Notes: generated from the sequence alone by a model not told the origin. DNA of 64,000 nucleotides from Deltaproteobacteria bacterium (GCA_020848905.1 JADLHG010000083.1:124001-188000), one strand, 5' to 3'; positions 1-8,796 are shown, counted from the first letter of the stretch. A program made the numbers and translations.

Positions 1-1071
1 GTCGAGCAGACCGATGCGCTGGAGCGCCACCGCGGCGCGGCCGCGCACCTCGGGGGACGCGTCGCGGAGCGCCAGGTCGAGGCACCAGGGGTCGGCCGGG
101 CGGATCTGCTCGATGGCCTCGATGGCGCGCAGGCGGGCCCAGTAGTCGGGGTCGGAGAGGAGCGTCACGAGGCTCGGCACGACGCTCGCGTCGCCGACCA
201 TCCCGAGCGCGCGGGCGGCCTCGGCGCGGACCGGGGGGACGGGGTCGCGTAAGGCCACCTGCATCAGGTCGTTCACGGCGCGCTGGTCCTTGAGGCGCCC
301 GAGGGCCTCGCAGGCCGACATGCGCACCGTCTCGGTGCGGTCGCGGAGGCGGCTGATGAGCGGCTGCACCACCGAGGGGTCGCCGATGCGTCCCAGGATC
401 TGCGCCGCCCAGACGCGCGAGTTGGTCTGCGTCTCGTCGGCGAGGGCCTCGAGCAGCGGTCCGAGCGCCGCCGGGCCGAAGGAGACGAGCACCTCGGCGA
501 GGCGCGGGGAGGCCCACTCGTCCACCAGGCGGAGCTCGGCGAGGAGGAGCGGAATCGCCTCGGCGGCCTGCATCTGGCCCAGGGCCTGCGCGGCGGCGAG
601 CTTGACGCTGCGCGCATCCTCGTGGGGGTCGCGCATGGCGGCCACGAGCTTCGGGATGGCGTCGATGGCGCCGAGCTGGCCGAGGGCCCGCGCTGCCGCG
701 GCGCGATCGGTCCAGCGTGGCGCGTCGGCGAGCTGCTTCAGGTAGCGGTCGGTGAGGCCGAGCGACTGATAGAGCTTGCGGATCTGCGGCCGCAGCTCCT
801 GGGCCGACGAATCCAGGGCAGAGTTGAGCGCCGACTCGACGGCGCCTACGTCGTGGACCTCGCCGAGCTGGAAGAGCAGGCGGTCGAGCTGCTGGAAGCG
901 CTGCTGTTCGTGATGGGTGAGGATCGACTGGACGCGCTTGACCCGCTGGTCGAGGCGCCGGAGGAGCAGCGCCTCCGCCACGCGCTTGGCCGCCAGATAG
1001 AGGAGCAGCGCGCCGACGGCCGAGCCGAGCGCGACTGCTCCCCAGATGGCGATCTTGAGCAGTAAGCTCAT
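1..1071 (-). CDS. HEAT-repeat protein with N-terminal membrane anchor (C-terminus outside window)
   Basis: Reading the minus strand from the ATG at 1071 gives an uninterrupted 357-codon frame that leaves the window on the left. Residues about 4-24 are one hydrophobic helix. A short coiled region follows, then at least seven HEAT/PBS-lyase-type repeats of about 30 residues, each with a DP..VR.AAA.ALG-like core (for example DPVPPVRAEAARALG and DASPEVRGRAAVALQ). HEAT solenoids are protein-interaction scaffolds, so a membrane-tethered adaptor is inferred. The start overlaps the stop of the upstream response regulator as TAATG, which implies translational coupling. It is the third gene of a kinase-regulator-HEAT operon, so it may be an output or scaffold partner of that signalling pair. 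The true C-terminus is not visible. Confidence 0.85.
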   Translation of the reverse strand, partial: MSLLLKIAIWGAVALGSAVGALLLYLAAKRVAEALLLRRLDQRVKRVQSILTHHEQQRFQQLDRLLFQLGEVHDVGAVESALNSALDSSAQELRPQIRKLYQSLGLTDRYLKQLADAPRWTDRAAAARALGQLGAIDAIPKLVAAMRDPHEDARSVKLAAAQALGQMQAAEAIPLLLAELRLVDEWASPRLAEVLVSFGPAALGPLLEALADETQTNSRVWAAQILGRIGDPSVVQPLISRLRDRTETVRMSACEALGRLKDQRAVNDLMQVALRDPVPPVRAEAARALGMVGDASVVPSLVTLLSDPDYWARLRAIEAIEQIRPADPWCLDLALRDASPEVRGRAAVALQRIGLLD

Positions 1072-1436
1072 TACCCTCGCAGAAGCTGTTGCACGTGCGT
1101 CACGACCTGCGCCGGATCGATGGGCTTGGTCAGGTAGAGGTTGGCCCCCACCTCACTGCCCCAGAACTTGTCGGCATCCGTGTCCTTCGCGGTGAGCAGG
1201 ACGATGGGGACCGAGGCCAGCGCGGGGTCCTCCTTCAGCCGGCGACAGACCTGAAAGCCGTTGAGCTCGGGCATCATCACGTCGAGCAGGACCACGTCGG
1301 GGCGCTGCTTCTTGGCGGCGGCGAGCGCGTCGGCGCCGTTCAGCACGTCGACGACTTCGAAGCCCAGGGCCCGGAAGCGCCCGGCGAGGATGGCCAGGAG
1401 GTCTTGGTTGTCTTCGGCGATCAGGATGCGTGGCAT
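1071..1436 (-). CDS. Single-domain response regulator (CheY-like)
   Basis: This 121-residue protein is a stand-alone receiver domain. It has the acidic pair in ILIAEDN (residues 8-9), the phosphoacceptor Asp52 in VVLLDVMMPE, the switch Thr82 in LLTAKD and the invariant Lys104 in LTKP. There is no DNA-binding or enzymatic output domain, so signalling is by protein contact. The gene starts 19 nt after the upstream kinase gene and shares a TAATG junction with the downstream HEAT gene. It is therefore the probable phosphoryl acceptor of that kinase. Length and motifs are normal for the family. Confidence 0.93.
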   Translation of the reverse strand: MPRILIAEDNQDLLAILAGRFRALGFEVVDVLNGADALAAAKKQRPDVVLLDVMMPELNGFQVCRRLKEDPALASVPIVLLTAKDTDADKFWGSEVGANLYLTKPIDPAQVVTHVQQLLRG

Positions 1437-1455
1437 GCAGACCTCGTGGCCTCGG

Positions 1456-2877
1456 CTAGGCGTCGTCGGTTTGATCGAGGAGCGCCACGACCCGTCGGAG
1501 GGGTTGTTCCCCGAGACAGGTCAGGGCGAGCGTGCCGCCGGCGTACACCATGCGGCTCGCCACCTCCTCGATGGACTGCGGTCGCGACACCGGGAGCGGA
1601 CCGCCGTTACGGTGCTGCAGCTCGAGCAGGAGCTGCCCGGCGAGCGTCTCGTCGTCGACGAGCAGGAGCGAGAGCGTCGCGCCCCGGCTTCGCGCGTCCC
1701 CCGGCAGGACGAGGTTGAAGGCCGTGCCGCTCCCCGGCTCGCTCTCGGCCCAGAGCTTGGCCCCGTGCTCGGCGGCCACCTCGCGGCAGACGGCGAGCCC
1801 GAGGCCCGCGCGCCCGAGGTGGGACTGCGAGCTGTAGCCGGGCTCGAAGATGCGGCCGAGCTCGTCGGGCGCGATCCCCGGCCCGGTGTCGCTCACGGTC
1901 AGCCGGTAGTGCGTGCGCGCCGTCCCCTCACCGTTGCCGCCGTCGGCCCGGAGGCGCAGCTCGACGCGTCCGCCGGCGGGAGTGAAGCGCAGGGCGTTCG
2001 TGAGCAGGTTGATGAGGAGCTGCGCGAGTCGCGTGCGGCTCCCCCAGACGGGGGGCACGTCGGGCTCGGTCTCGAGCCGTAGCTCGACCTGCTTCTCCTC
2101 GGCCCGACGGCGCACCAGGTCCAGGACCTCGGTGCACAGCTCCTGCAGGCGGACCTGGCGGCGTGCTTCGGCTCGGCCGGGGAGGCGCTGCGTCCTCCGC
2201 TCGACCGGCTGGGGCATGCGGTCGCGGGCGCCCCCGAGAAGCTCGGTCATGAGCGCGGCGGCGGCGCGCATGCGCTCGAGGCGTTGCCGCTGCAAGTCGC
2301 TCACCGGCCCCTCCAGCCCCTCGAGCAGGTTCGCGCAGTAGCCGAGCACCACACCGACGGGAGTCCTCAGCTCGTGAAGGAGCTCGTCGACGCGGCGCGT
2401 GGCCGTCTGCATCCAGAGCTCCTGCGCGCGAATGCGGCTCGAGAGGGCCTTGCCGAGGGATTCCGCGGCGCGGAGCCGCGAGCCGCGCTGGATGGCCCGG
2501 TCGAGCCACGGTTCGAGGCTCCGGATCGGCGTGCGCCAGTCGGCCACGATCGCGGCGCCGGCGGCCAGGACCTGCCCCTGACGGTCGGGAGAGAGGGCCT
2601 CGCCCGCGACGACCACGATCAGGTCCGGAGCCGCCTCGTGCAGGAGCGCCATGAGGCGTGCGACGTCGATGCCGTGGCCGCCGTCGCTGAGAAAGAGCAC
2701 CTCGACCTCGGCCTCGTGCAAGAGCCGCAAGAGATCGTCGGCGTCCGGACAGCGGTGCAGGCGCAGCGCACCGTGCGAGAGACCTTCGACCCAGCGTGCA
2801 AATTCGGGATCCGACCCGAGGGCGGCAAGGAGCGGCCCTACGGGGAGCTGTACCGGCCCGCTCTTGGAGGCGACCAT
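1456..2877 (-). CDS. Sensor histidine kinase with N-terminal degenerate receiver-like domain
   Basis: I chose the ATG at 2877 (473 residues) because upstream codons enter the divergent promoter region. Residues 1-130 resemble a receiver fold that lacks a clear phosphoacceptor (strand EVEVLFLSDGG). The HisKA H-box is LLHELRTP with His168. The HATPase_c domain shows the N box (LINLLTNALRF), G1 (VSDTGPGIAP) and G2 (GRAGLGLAV). About 75 further residues after the ATPase have no recognised domain and may be a second degenerate receiver (LLLVDDETL). There is no transmembrane segment, so the protein is cytoplasmic. It is first in an operon with a CheY-like regulator and a HEAT protein, and it diverges from another response regulator at 3029. 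Confidence 0.92.
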   Translation of the reverse strand: MVASKSGPVQLPVGPLLAALGSDPEFARWVEGLSHGALRLHRCPDADDLLRLLHEAEVEVLFLSDGGHGIDVARLMALLHEAAPDLIVVVAGEALSPDRQGQVLAAGAAIVADWRTPIRSLEPWLDRAIQRGSRLRAAESLGKALSSRIRAQELWMQTATRRVDELLHELRTPVGVVLGYCANLLEGLEGPVSDLQRQRLERMRAAAALMTELLGGARDRMPQPVERRTQRLPGRAEARRQVRLQELCTEVLDLVRRRAEEKQVELRLETEPDVPPVWGSRTRLAQLLINLLTNALRFTPAGGRVELRLRADGGNGEGTARTHYRLTVSDTGPGIAPDELGRIFEPGYSSQSHLGRAGLGLAVCREVAAEHGAKLWAESEPGSGTAFNLVLPGDARSRGATLSLLLVDDETLAGQLLLELQHRNGGPLPVSRPQSIEEVASRMVYAGGTLALTCLGEQPLRRVVALLDQTDDA

Positions 2878-2948
2878 GATGGATCTAATGGTAGCTCCAC
2901 GGCCCGATTCCGGCGAATTTCGCCGGGCTTGTCCGTGGTCGGCTTTGA

Positions 2949-2964
2949 TGTAATTTATATTACA
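2949..2964. promoter_or_regulatory. AT-rich palindrome in a divergent promoter (candidate operator)
   Basis: TGTAATTTATATTACA has perfect 6-bp arms (TGTAAT/ATTACA) around TTAT. It is the most AT-rich spot in the region and lies between the divergent kinase (start 2877) and response-regulator (start 3029) genes. The dyad suggests a dimeric regulator site, and the AT-rich core could also contain a -10 element for either direction. No binding protein can be named from sequence alone. Confidence 0.5.
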
Positions 2965-3028
2965 GAATAACATCGGGCTGAAAACTGGCTGCCCTCCGCG
3001 GATCCGGGTATGGTGAGAAAGGGCGCGC

Positions 3029-3433
3029 ATGACCGACCAGACCACCACTCGACCGACCATCCTCGTCGTCGACGACGATCCCAAAATCTGCGGGGCGCTT
3101 TCGCGACTCCTGAAGAAGGACGGCTACGAGGTGCTCGTCGCGAACAGCGGGGAGGACGCGCTCAAGCTCCTGGCCCAGCGCGCGGCGGACGTGGTGCTCC
3201 TCGATCACACGATGGGCGGCATCAGCGGCCTCGAGCTGGCCGCGCGGCTCAAGGTGCTGCACCCGAAGAGCGTGCGCGTCCTGCTGACCGGCGAGAACAG
3301 CTTCAACATCGCGATGGACGCGATCAACCGGGGCGGCATCTACCGCTATATCCTGAAGCCCTGGGACGACACCGAGCTGCGCATCAGCGTGTCGCTGGCT
3401 GTCGCGGAATCGAAGCGCCTGAAGAGCGTCTGA
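3029..3433 (+). CDS. Response regulator receiver protein
   Basis: This is a 134-residue receiver-only protein. ILVVDDD holds the acidic cluster (Asp15-17), VVLLDH gives Asp59, LLTGEN gives Thr87 and YILKPWDD gives Lys110. The RYILKPWDDTELR segment is typical of receivers related to those fused to HD-GYP or kinase modules, but no such module is present here. About 15 residues of helix follow the domain. The gene is divergent from the kinase at 2877 across a 151-bp region with an AT-rich palindrome, so the two may be co-regulated. Its own partner cannot be identified from the sequence. Confidence 0.92.
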   Translation: MTDQTTTRPTILVVDDDPKICGALSRLLKKDGYEVLVANSGEDALKLLAQRAADVVLLDHTMGGISGLELAARLKVLHPKSVRVLLTGENSFNIAMDAINRGGIYRYILKPWDDTELRISVSLAVAESKRLKSV

Positions 3434-3465
3434 ACGCCGCTTCCTCGACGGCGCCGGGCTCCGCT

Positions 3466-4992
3466 TCACTTGGCCGGTTGCGGCCCGAACCCCTGACGCG
3501 CGAACTTGTCCCAGCTCTTGCGCCCGGCCAGGAAGTCCCGCAGCCCCTTGATCTGCCAGTAGAGGAGGTACTGGCGGTAGCCGAGGTTCGAGATGAGCCC
3601 GGCGAAGACCATGATCAGCACCGACTTCGCCCCGCGATAGCCGAAGAGCGCCACTTCCTGGGTGCTGGTCTTGCGCAGGCGCACCCGCATGATCGACACC
3701 ATCACCGAGCCGGCCGACAGAAAGAGGTTGAAGGCCAGCGCGAGCCCCATGAACGCGAGCAGGGCCTGCGCGCTCAGGAGCCCGGTGAGCCAGGAGAGCG
3801 GGAGCATGAAGTAGCCCAGCATCTCGATCACCGGCGCCGCGGCCTCGAAGAAGAGCTGGTAGGGGAGCGCGAAGAGCCCGATGCGGCCGTAGCGGGGCCG
3901 GAGCATCATCTTGCGGTGGTACCAGAGCACCTCGAGCAGGCCGCGGTACCAGCGGTTACGCTGCTTGCCGAGGCTCTGCCAGATCTCGGGGGCCTCGGTC
4001 CAGGAGGTCGGAAAGGGGAGGAAGACCACGCGCCCCGAGGAGCCATGGTCCATCAGGTACCGATGCAGGCGGACGACGATCTCCATGTCCTCGCAGACCG
4101 TCTCCGCGCCGACGCCGCAGTACTCCTGTCCGATGCGCGAACGCATGTGCTTGGTGAGAAACCCCCCCGAGGCGATGACCGAGGCGCGCTGAAAGATGGC
4201 GAAGACGCCCGACAGGATGAGGAGCGAATTGAGCTCCCCGAGGGCCGTGCGGCTCTGGGTGAAGGAGCGCATGTACTCCACCACCTGAAAGCGCGCGATC
4301 CACTTCTTCGGCAGGTGGACTTCCGTGACGCGCCCACCCTCCACCTTGCAGCCGTTGCTGAGCGCGATCTGGCCGCCCGAGGCCACCACGCCGTTCGGGT
4401 CGTCCAGGATCGGCTGCACGGTCTCGATCAGCGCCTGGTCGATCATCAGCGAGTCGGCGTCCATCGTGGCGACGTAGGTCCCCTGAGAGCAGTTGATCCC
4501 GGCGTTGATGGCGTCGGCCTTGCCGCCGTTCTCCTTGTCCACCAGGACGAGCCGCGTCACCGACGGCGGGAGCTCGATACCGGCGCGGTAGAAGCCGCGG
4601 ATGGGCATGGCGCCGAGCTGCGGGTTGTAGTCCACGTCGCTGCGCACCATCTCGAAGGCCTTCTTCAGCACCTCGACGGTGGTGTCCTTCGAGCCGTCGT
4701 TGACCATCACGATCTCGTAATGCGGGTAGCGCAGGCGCAGGAGCGAGCGCACGCTCTCGACGATGGTCACCTCCTCGTTGTAGGCCGGGACGAGCAGCGA
4801 GATCAGCGGGGCGAAGCTGGCGTCGCCTTCGACCGTCTTGGCGCGGTCGTGGAAGATCTGGGAGAGCAGGAGGTCGCGCCGGACCTTGAAGGCGCTGATC
4901 ACGAGCAGGAGCAGGTTCGTCCCCGCGTACATGAGGAAGTACGCCACGACGATGCAGTCGAGGACCCAGAGCAGCCCTTTCAGGATCGACAC
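3466..4992 (-). CDS. Membrane glycosyltransferase, family GT2 (processive polysaccharide synthase type)
   Basis: The 508-residue protein has one N-terminal helix (about residues 4-35), a cytoplasmic GT-A domain (about 55-370) and about three C-terminal helices. GT2 landmarks are LVPAYNEE, the nucleotide-binding MVNDGSKD, the metal-binding TMDADS, the catalytic-base region CEDMEIVVRL and the QRNRWYRG (QxxRW) motif of processive synthases. Relatives include chitin oligosaccharide, hyaluronan and poly-N-acetylglucosamine synthases. The donor sugar and product cannot be assigned. No accessory polysaccharide genes are adjacent: the left neighbour converges on it, and the small gene at 5089 diverges. 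Confidence 0.9.
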   Translation of the reverse strand: MSILKGLLWVLDCIVVAYFLMYAGTNLLLLVISAFKVRRDLLLSQIFHDRAKTVEGDASFAPLISLLVPAYNEEVTIVESVRSLLRLRYPHYEIVMVNDGSKDTTVEVLKKAFEMVRSDVDYNPQLGAMPIRGFYRAGIELPPSVTRLVLVDKENGGKADAINAGINCSQGTYVATMDADSLMIDQALIETVQPILDDPNGVVASGGQIALSNGCKVEGGRVTEVHLPKKWIARFQVVEYMRSFTQSRTALGELNSLLILSGVFAIFQRASVIASGGFLTKHMRSRIGQEYCGVGAETVCEDMEIVVRLHRYLMDHGSSGRVVFLPFPTSWTEAPEIWQSLGKQRNRWYRGLLEVLWYHRKMMLRPRYGRIGLFALPYQLFFEAAAPVIEMLGYFMLPLSWLTGLLSAQALLAFMGLALAFNLFLSAGSVMVSIMRVRLRKTSTQEVALFGYRGAKSVLIMVFAGLISNLGYRQYLLYWQIKGLRDFLAGRKSWDKFARQGFGPQPAK

Positions 4993-5088
4993 CCGTTCAT
5001 CTTAGCACGCGCGTCGCGCGGCCCGGCGAAGCGGTCGCGGCGGAGCGGAAATTTTGCCCGCCCGGAGCGGCGCCCGTACGCTGGACGC

Positions 5089-5487
5089 ATGCCGAACATC
5101 CAAGGACACGAACGACGCCGACGACGAAGTGTGTGGGCCAGCCAGGCGCTGCGTTTCCAGCTGGAGGAGGTCGCCCAGCGTCACGGGCTGGACCGGCTGG
5201 TGCTCGCCGACGAGGGAGGCAACCTGTGGGCCGCCTCGTCCGTGGACGAGAGCGCGACCGCGCTGGCGGCCGCCCTGCCCGCGCTCTACGGACGCCCCGA
5301 CGGGCAGGGGGTGTGCGGCCTCGAGCGCCGCGCGGGGCGGTTCGCTCTGCTCAAGTTGAAGGTGGGGCGGGCGACGCTCTTTCTCGGTGCGCAGTACAGC
5401 CGAGCCCGGCGCGCGCTCGCGTTGAAGGAAGCCGCGCGCGGGGTGCAGCGCATCCTGGACGGGCTGGCGACCGCCACCGCGAACTGA
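5089..5487 (+). CDS. Small protein with possible roadblock/LC7-like fold
   Basis: This 132-residue protein has a basic N-terminus (GHERRRRRS). An alternating helix-strand-strand-helix pattern follows (FQLEEVAQRHGLDRLVLADE, then NLWAASS, then a long Ala/Leu helix). That order resembles roadblock/LC7 domains, which bind small GTPases of the MglA type in myxobacteria. The resemblance is a visual judgement without a diagnostic motif. The gene stands alone: it diverges from the glycosyltransferase gene and ends 12 nt before the converging smpB. The start is the ATG at 5089, since no earlier in-frame ATG gives a sensible N-terminus. Confidence 0.6.
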   Translation: MPNIQGHERRRRRSVWASQALRFQLEEVAQRHGLDRLVLADEGGNLWAASSVDESATALAAALPALYGRPDGQGVCGLERRAGRFALLKLKVGRATLFLGAQYSRARRALALKEAARGVQRILDGLATATAN

Positions 5488-5499
5488 CGCCCCGCCGGT

Positions 5500-5976
5500 C
5501 TACCGACGACGGGCCATCTCGACGGCGAGGTCGCGACGCTCGTCGCGCTCCCGCACCGCCTCGCGCTTGTCGTGGTGCTTCTTCCCCTTCGCGAGGCCGA
5601 GCTCGACCTTCGCCTTGCCCTTGAGGAAGTAGAGCGACAGCGGAATCAGCGTGAAGCCGCGCTCGAGCACGCGCGTGGCGAGGCGCCGGATCTCCTGCTT
5701 GTGCATGAGGAGCTTTCGCGCGCGCAGCGGCTCGTGGTTGAAGTGCGTCGCGTGGCTGTACGGGCTGATGTGGCAGTTCACGAGGAAGAGCTCCTCGTCG
5801 CGAACCTCGGCGTGTGCGTCGCCGAGGTTCGCCTTGCCGGCGCGCAAGGACTTCACCTCGCTGCCCGTGAGCACGAGTCCGGCCTCGAAGCGATCGGTCA
5901 CGAAGTACTCGTGCAGCGCGCGCCGGTTCTGGCAGATGATCTTGCGCGCGTCCTTGGTGGCCGGGCCCTGACTCAT
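5500..5976 (-). CDS. smpB: SsrA-binding protein SmpB
   Basis: SmpB binds the tRNA-like part of tmRNA and brings it to stalled ribosomes for trans-translation. The 158-residue length is typical. Conserved blocks are visible: NRRALHEYFV, then GLVLTGSEVKSLRAGKANL near the N-terminus, HATHFNHEPLRARKLLMHK in the middle and LYFLKGKAKVELGLAKGKK toward the end. The basic tail (KKHHDKREAVRERD...) is the part that enters the decoding centre. The ATG at 5976 gives the usual short leader (MSQGPATKD). The comF-like gene lies 8 nt upstream in the same direction. The tmRNA gene itself was not seen in this window. Confidence 0.97.
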   Translation of the reverse strand: MSQGPATKDARKIICQNRRALHEYFVTDRFEAGLVLTGSEVKSLRAGKANLGDAHAEVRDEELFLVNCHISPYSHATHFNHEPLRARKLLMHKQEIRRLATRVLERGFTLIPLSLYFLKGKAKVELGLAKGKKHHDKREAVRERDERRDLAVEMARRR

Positions 5977-5984
5977 GGCCGGCA

Positions 5985-6716
5985 CTATGGCACGGCGCGG
6001 GCCACGGTCAAGACGCGCACCTCGAGGGCGCCAGCGTCGTAGAGCGCGACCGCGCAGGCCTGCGCCGTGGCGCCGGTGGTGAGCACGTCGTCGACGAGCA
6101 GGAGCTTGCGGCCGCGCACGAGCGAGGGGCGCGGCACGACGAAGGCGCCGGTCCGGTTGGTCAGGCGATCGGCGCGCGAGAGGCCCGCTTGTTCGGCGGT
6201 GGGGCGGGTTCGTCGGAGCGCGTCGTGGAGGATCGGGTGCGGGAGACCGGAGCGCGCGTGGCGGGCGAGGAGCGCGGCCTGGTTGAAGCCGCGGCGTGCG
6301 AGCTGCCGGTGGTGGAGCGGCACGGGCACGAGCGCGTGGTGGGCGAGGTCGGCGGCGCGGAGCGTGGCGGCGAGGAAGCGCCCGAGGGGGCGGGCGAGCT
6401 CCGGATGGTCGCCGTACTTCATGCGCGTGATGACCGTCGAGAGCGAACCGCCGTAGAGCCACGGGGCGTGGGCCGAGGCGAAGGCGGGGGGGCTCCGGAC
6501 GCAAGCGGGACAGAGGGGAGCGGCGTCGGGAAGGCCGCAGCGCGCGCAGGGCTCTGCGACCGGCGTGAGCGCCACGTCGCAGACGGGGCAGAAGGCGCCG
6601 TGCCGGTCTACCGGCTCCTCGCAGGCCAGGCAGCGCGGCGGCATCAGGAGGTCGAGACTCGCCGAGCCGAGGGCGGAGAGGATGCGGCGCGCTTCGAACG
6701 TGAAGGTGCTGGGCAT
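5985..6716 (-). CDS. ComF family phosphoribosyltransferase-like protein
   Basis: ComF-type proteins have an N-terminal zinc-ribbon and a C-terminal PRTase-like domain and are linked to DNA uptake in competent bacteria. Here Cys pairs lie near the N-terminus (PPRCLACEEP, CPVCD, CARCG, CPAC). The domain then follows with FNQAALLARH, the RTRPTAEQAGLSRADR segment and the PRPP-loop motif LLVDDVLTTGAT. The ATG at 6716 gives 243 residues, the family norm; an in-frame start up to 6815 would only add a Pro/Arg-rich stretch. It lies 8 nt upstream of smpB. A role in DNA uptake is inferred from the family only. Confidence 0.88.
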   Translation of the reverse strand: MPSTFTFEARRILSALGSASLDLLMPPRCLACEEPVDRHGAFCPVCDVALTPVAEPCARCGLPDAAPLCPACVRSPPAFASAHAPWLYGGSLSTVITRMKYGDHPELARPLGRFLAATLRAADLAHHALVPVPLHHRQLARRGFNQAALLARHARSGLPHPILHDALRRTRPTAEQAGLSRADRLTNRTGAFVVPRPSLVRGRKLLLVDDVLTTGATAQACAVALYDAGALEVRVLTVARAVP

Positions 6717-6866
6717 GGGCTGCGTATCGGGCGCGGCGCGGCGCGCGTTTCGCGGGGGGCGGTCCATGCGCTCGCCCGCGCGACGGCCTGGCCGCGCCGA
6801 AAGCCCCGGTGACAAAAAAAAGAGGTCATGTTATCCGGGGATGTGCCGCTCGATGAGGGAGGAAGG

Positions 6867-7121
6867 GTGAGCGAGAGGCCCCGCTGGTTGCGTGCCGGTG
6901 CCCGCATCGCGTTCGCGATCTGGATGGTGATCGCGGCGGGCAGCGCCGCCTGCCGGAGCACCGCGCCGAAGGGGACGAGCGTCGAATCCCCACCGCGCGC
7001 GAAGAGCTGCGGCGAGGCCAAACCGGCGCGTCCTGCGGCCGGGACGCCCGCGGAGGCCTTTCTCGAGGTTCCCACCTGCTCGTCGGGGCACGCGCCCGGG
7101 CGAGGGGGGAGGAAGCCATGA
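6867..7121 (+). CDS. Small putative lipoprotein, coupled to the DUF4912 gene
   Basis: I chose the GTG at 6867 because a purine-rich Shine-Dalgarno stretch (GAGGGAGGAAG) directly precedes it. The 84-residue product has a basic start, a hydrophobic helix (IAFAIWMVIAAG) and a lipobox-like GSAAC with Cys29. The mature part is short, Pro-rich and has no known domain. The stop overlaps the start of the next gene as ATGA, which supports real expression in an operon with the DUF4912 and GH57 genes. Function is unknown, and a purely spacer-like leader ORF is a possible alternative. Confidence 0.6.
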   Translation: MSERPRWLRAGARIAFAIWMVIAAGSAACRSTAPKGTSVESPPRAKSCGEAKPARPAAGTPAEAFLEVPTCSSGHAPGRGGRKP

Positions 7122-8794
7122 GCGAGCGCGAGAAGACCTACCGGGAGATGACCGAGGCCGAGCTGGCCGAGGCGGCGGAGCGCCTCGGGCTCACGCACCT
7201 CCGGGGACTCTCCCACGGTGAGCTCGTAGATCTGCTCGAGCAGGCGGCGGCGCGGGCTCGACGGTCGCGCCCACCGTCGGCGCCCGCTCGGGCCGTGACT
7301 CCGCGATCCACGCCCCGGTCCAGGCCGGCCGCAACACCCCCACTCGAGCGCGTGGAGAAGGCGTCTGCTCCGGTACCGCCGGCCCGTGTGGAGAAGGCGA
7401 CGACGCCTCCGCCGGCCCGTGTGGAGAAGGCGACCACGCCTCCGCCGGCCGCGGCCAAGGCCAAAGATCCCGCGCCCCGTCCGGCGGCTCGAGCCGACGA
7501 CGCGGCAGCGCGCGCCGAGCTCGAGCCTCGCACGCCCGTCGAGCGGACGCCGAAGGTCGCGCGCGAAGAGCCGGTGGCCACCGCGCCCGAGCGTCGACGA
7601 CGCGCAGAGCGGGCAGCGCCGGCTGCAGCGCCCCAGTCAGCGCCCCCGTCGGCGCCCCCGTCGGCGCCCCGCGTGCGGCGCGCCGGGGATGGGCACGGCG
7701 CCGCGCCCCGGCCCGCACCGGCCACGGGGCCCGTCCTCGAGGAGGCGCTGCGCACGCTGGACGACGGGCTCGCCGAGCTCCCCGAGGACTATCAAGACAA
7801 CCGCATCGTGCTCCTGCCGCGGGACCCGGCTCACCTCTTCTGTTACTGGAGCCTCACGGCGGAGTACCGCGCCGCGGCCCGGGACGCCGGGGGCACGATC
7901 CTCGCGCTCCGGGTGTGCGACGTGACGGGGATCGACCCCCTCGGGGGCCAGGTCCACGCCGTCTACGAGCACGACTGCGTGGAGTGGGCGCGGAGCTGGT
8001 ACCTGCCGGTGCCCATGCCGGGACGGACCTACGTGGTGGAGATCGGCTATCGCGGCAGCGGCCAGTGGCTCCCGCTCGCGCGCTCGAACGCCGTCGTCGC
8101 CCCCCGCGATCAGGTGGAACAGCAGGCCGAGGAGGTGTTCGTCACCATCCCCTTCGAGATGGACCTGCGGCGCGTGGCCATGACCTGGTCCGAGGACGAG
8201 GAGACCCCTGCCGCAAGGGGCCCGGGTGCGGCGTCGCGCAGCCCGTCCCGCGCGGGGCCGCCGGTAGCGATCTCGGGCCTGACCGGGGCCACCGCGACCT
8301 CGCCGGGCGGGGTAGGCGAGGCGACTTCGTTCGCGGGTGCATCCGAGCGCGAGGTCGTGGGCGGCGCGCTCCCCGCTGCGGGCGCGCCTATACCCGAGGC
8401 TGCGTCGGGCGGTGCAGGTGCCGCCACGGCCGCAGCATTCCCCACGGCCTTCGCGGGGGCTGCCTCCGTGTCGTGGTACGGCCCGTCGTCTGTCTCCATC
8501 GGCGTCCCATCGGTGCCCGAGCCCGGCGCCGCGCCGGGAGAGGCCGCGCCCGGGGTCGGGATCACGCGTCCGCTTCTGCAGGCCGAGGTCGAGCTGCTCG
8601 TGTTCGGCCGGACGGTGCCCGGTGCGACGGTCTACCTCGACGGGCACGCCGTCCCCGTGGGTCCCGACGGGTGCTTCAGCCTGCGGGTCTCTGTCCCCGA
8701 GGCCGTGCGCGAGGTGCCGATCGAGGCGCAGCTTCCGCACGGCGGCGCGGTGCAGCGCCTGCGGATCTGCCTCAACCAGATCTACGACGGCTGA
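7118..8794 (+). CDS. DUF4912 domain protein with Rho-N-like N-terminus
   Basis: The 558-residue protein begins with a short helical module (MTEAELAEAAERLGL...LVDLLEQA, about residues 8-45) that resembles the Rho N-terminal/SAP-like fold. A long Pro/Ala/Arg linker follows, with a near-exact 36-nt duplication encoding PPARVEKATTP. DUF4912 covers about residues 220-345 (YQDNRIVLLPRDPAHLFCYW...). A second low-complexity stretch precedes a small C-terminal beta domain (VFGRTVPGATVYLDGHAVP). DUF4912 genes are commonly found beside GH57 glucan enzymes, as here, where the branching enzyme starts 2 nt after the stop. A carbohydrate-binding or regulatory role is inferred from that context only. Confidence 0.88.
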   Translation: MSEREKTYREMTEAELAEAAERLGLTHLRGLSHGELVDLLEQAAARARRSRPPSAPARAVTPRSTPRSRPAATPPLERVEKASAPVPPARVEKATTPPPARVEKATTPPPAAAKAKDPAPRPAARADDAAARAELEPRTPVERTPKVAREEPVATAPERRRRAERAAPAAAPQSAPPSAPPSAPRVRRAGDGHGAAPRPAPATGPVLEEALRTLDDGLAELPEDYQDNRIVLLPRDPAHLFCYWSLTAEYRAAARDAGGTILALRVCDVTGIDPLGGQVHAVYEHDCVEWARSWYLPVPMPGRTYVVEIGYRGSGQWLPLARSNAVVAPRDQVEQQAEEVFVTIPFEMDLRRVAMTWSEDEETPAARGPGAASRSPSRAGPPVAISGLTGATATSPGGVGEATSFAGASEREVVGGALPAAGAPIPEAASGGAGAATAAAFPTAFAGAASVSWYGPSSVSIGVPSVPEPGAAPGEAAPGVGITRPLLQAEVELLVFGRTVPGATVYLDGHAVPVGPDGCFSLRVSVPEAVREVPIEAQLPHGGAVQRLRICLNQIYDG

Positions 8795-8796
8795 CC

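Noticed and set aside
3010-5487. Very long open frames antisense to real genes, such as this plus-strand frame, and similar ones over 13745-15214, 19442-21643 and 55208-57991
   Set aside because: Because third positions are mostly G or C, stop codons are scarce in all frames. These frames have Arg/Pro/Ala-biased composition, no domains, and lie opposite genes with clear family motifs.
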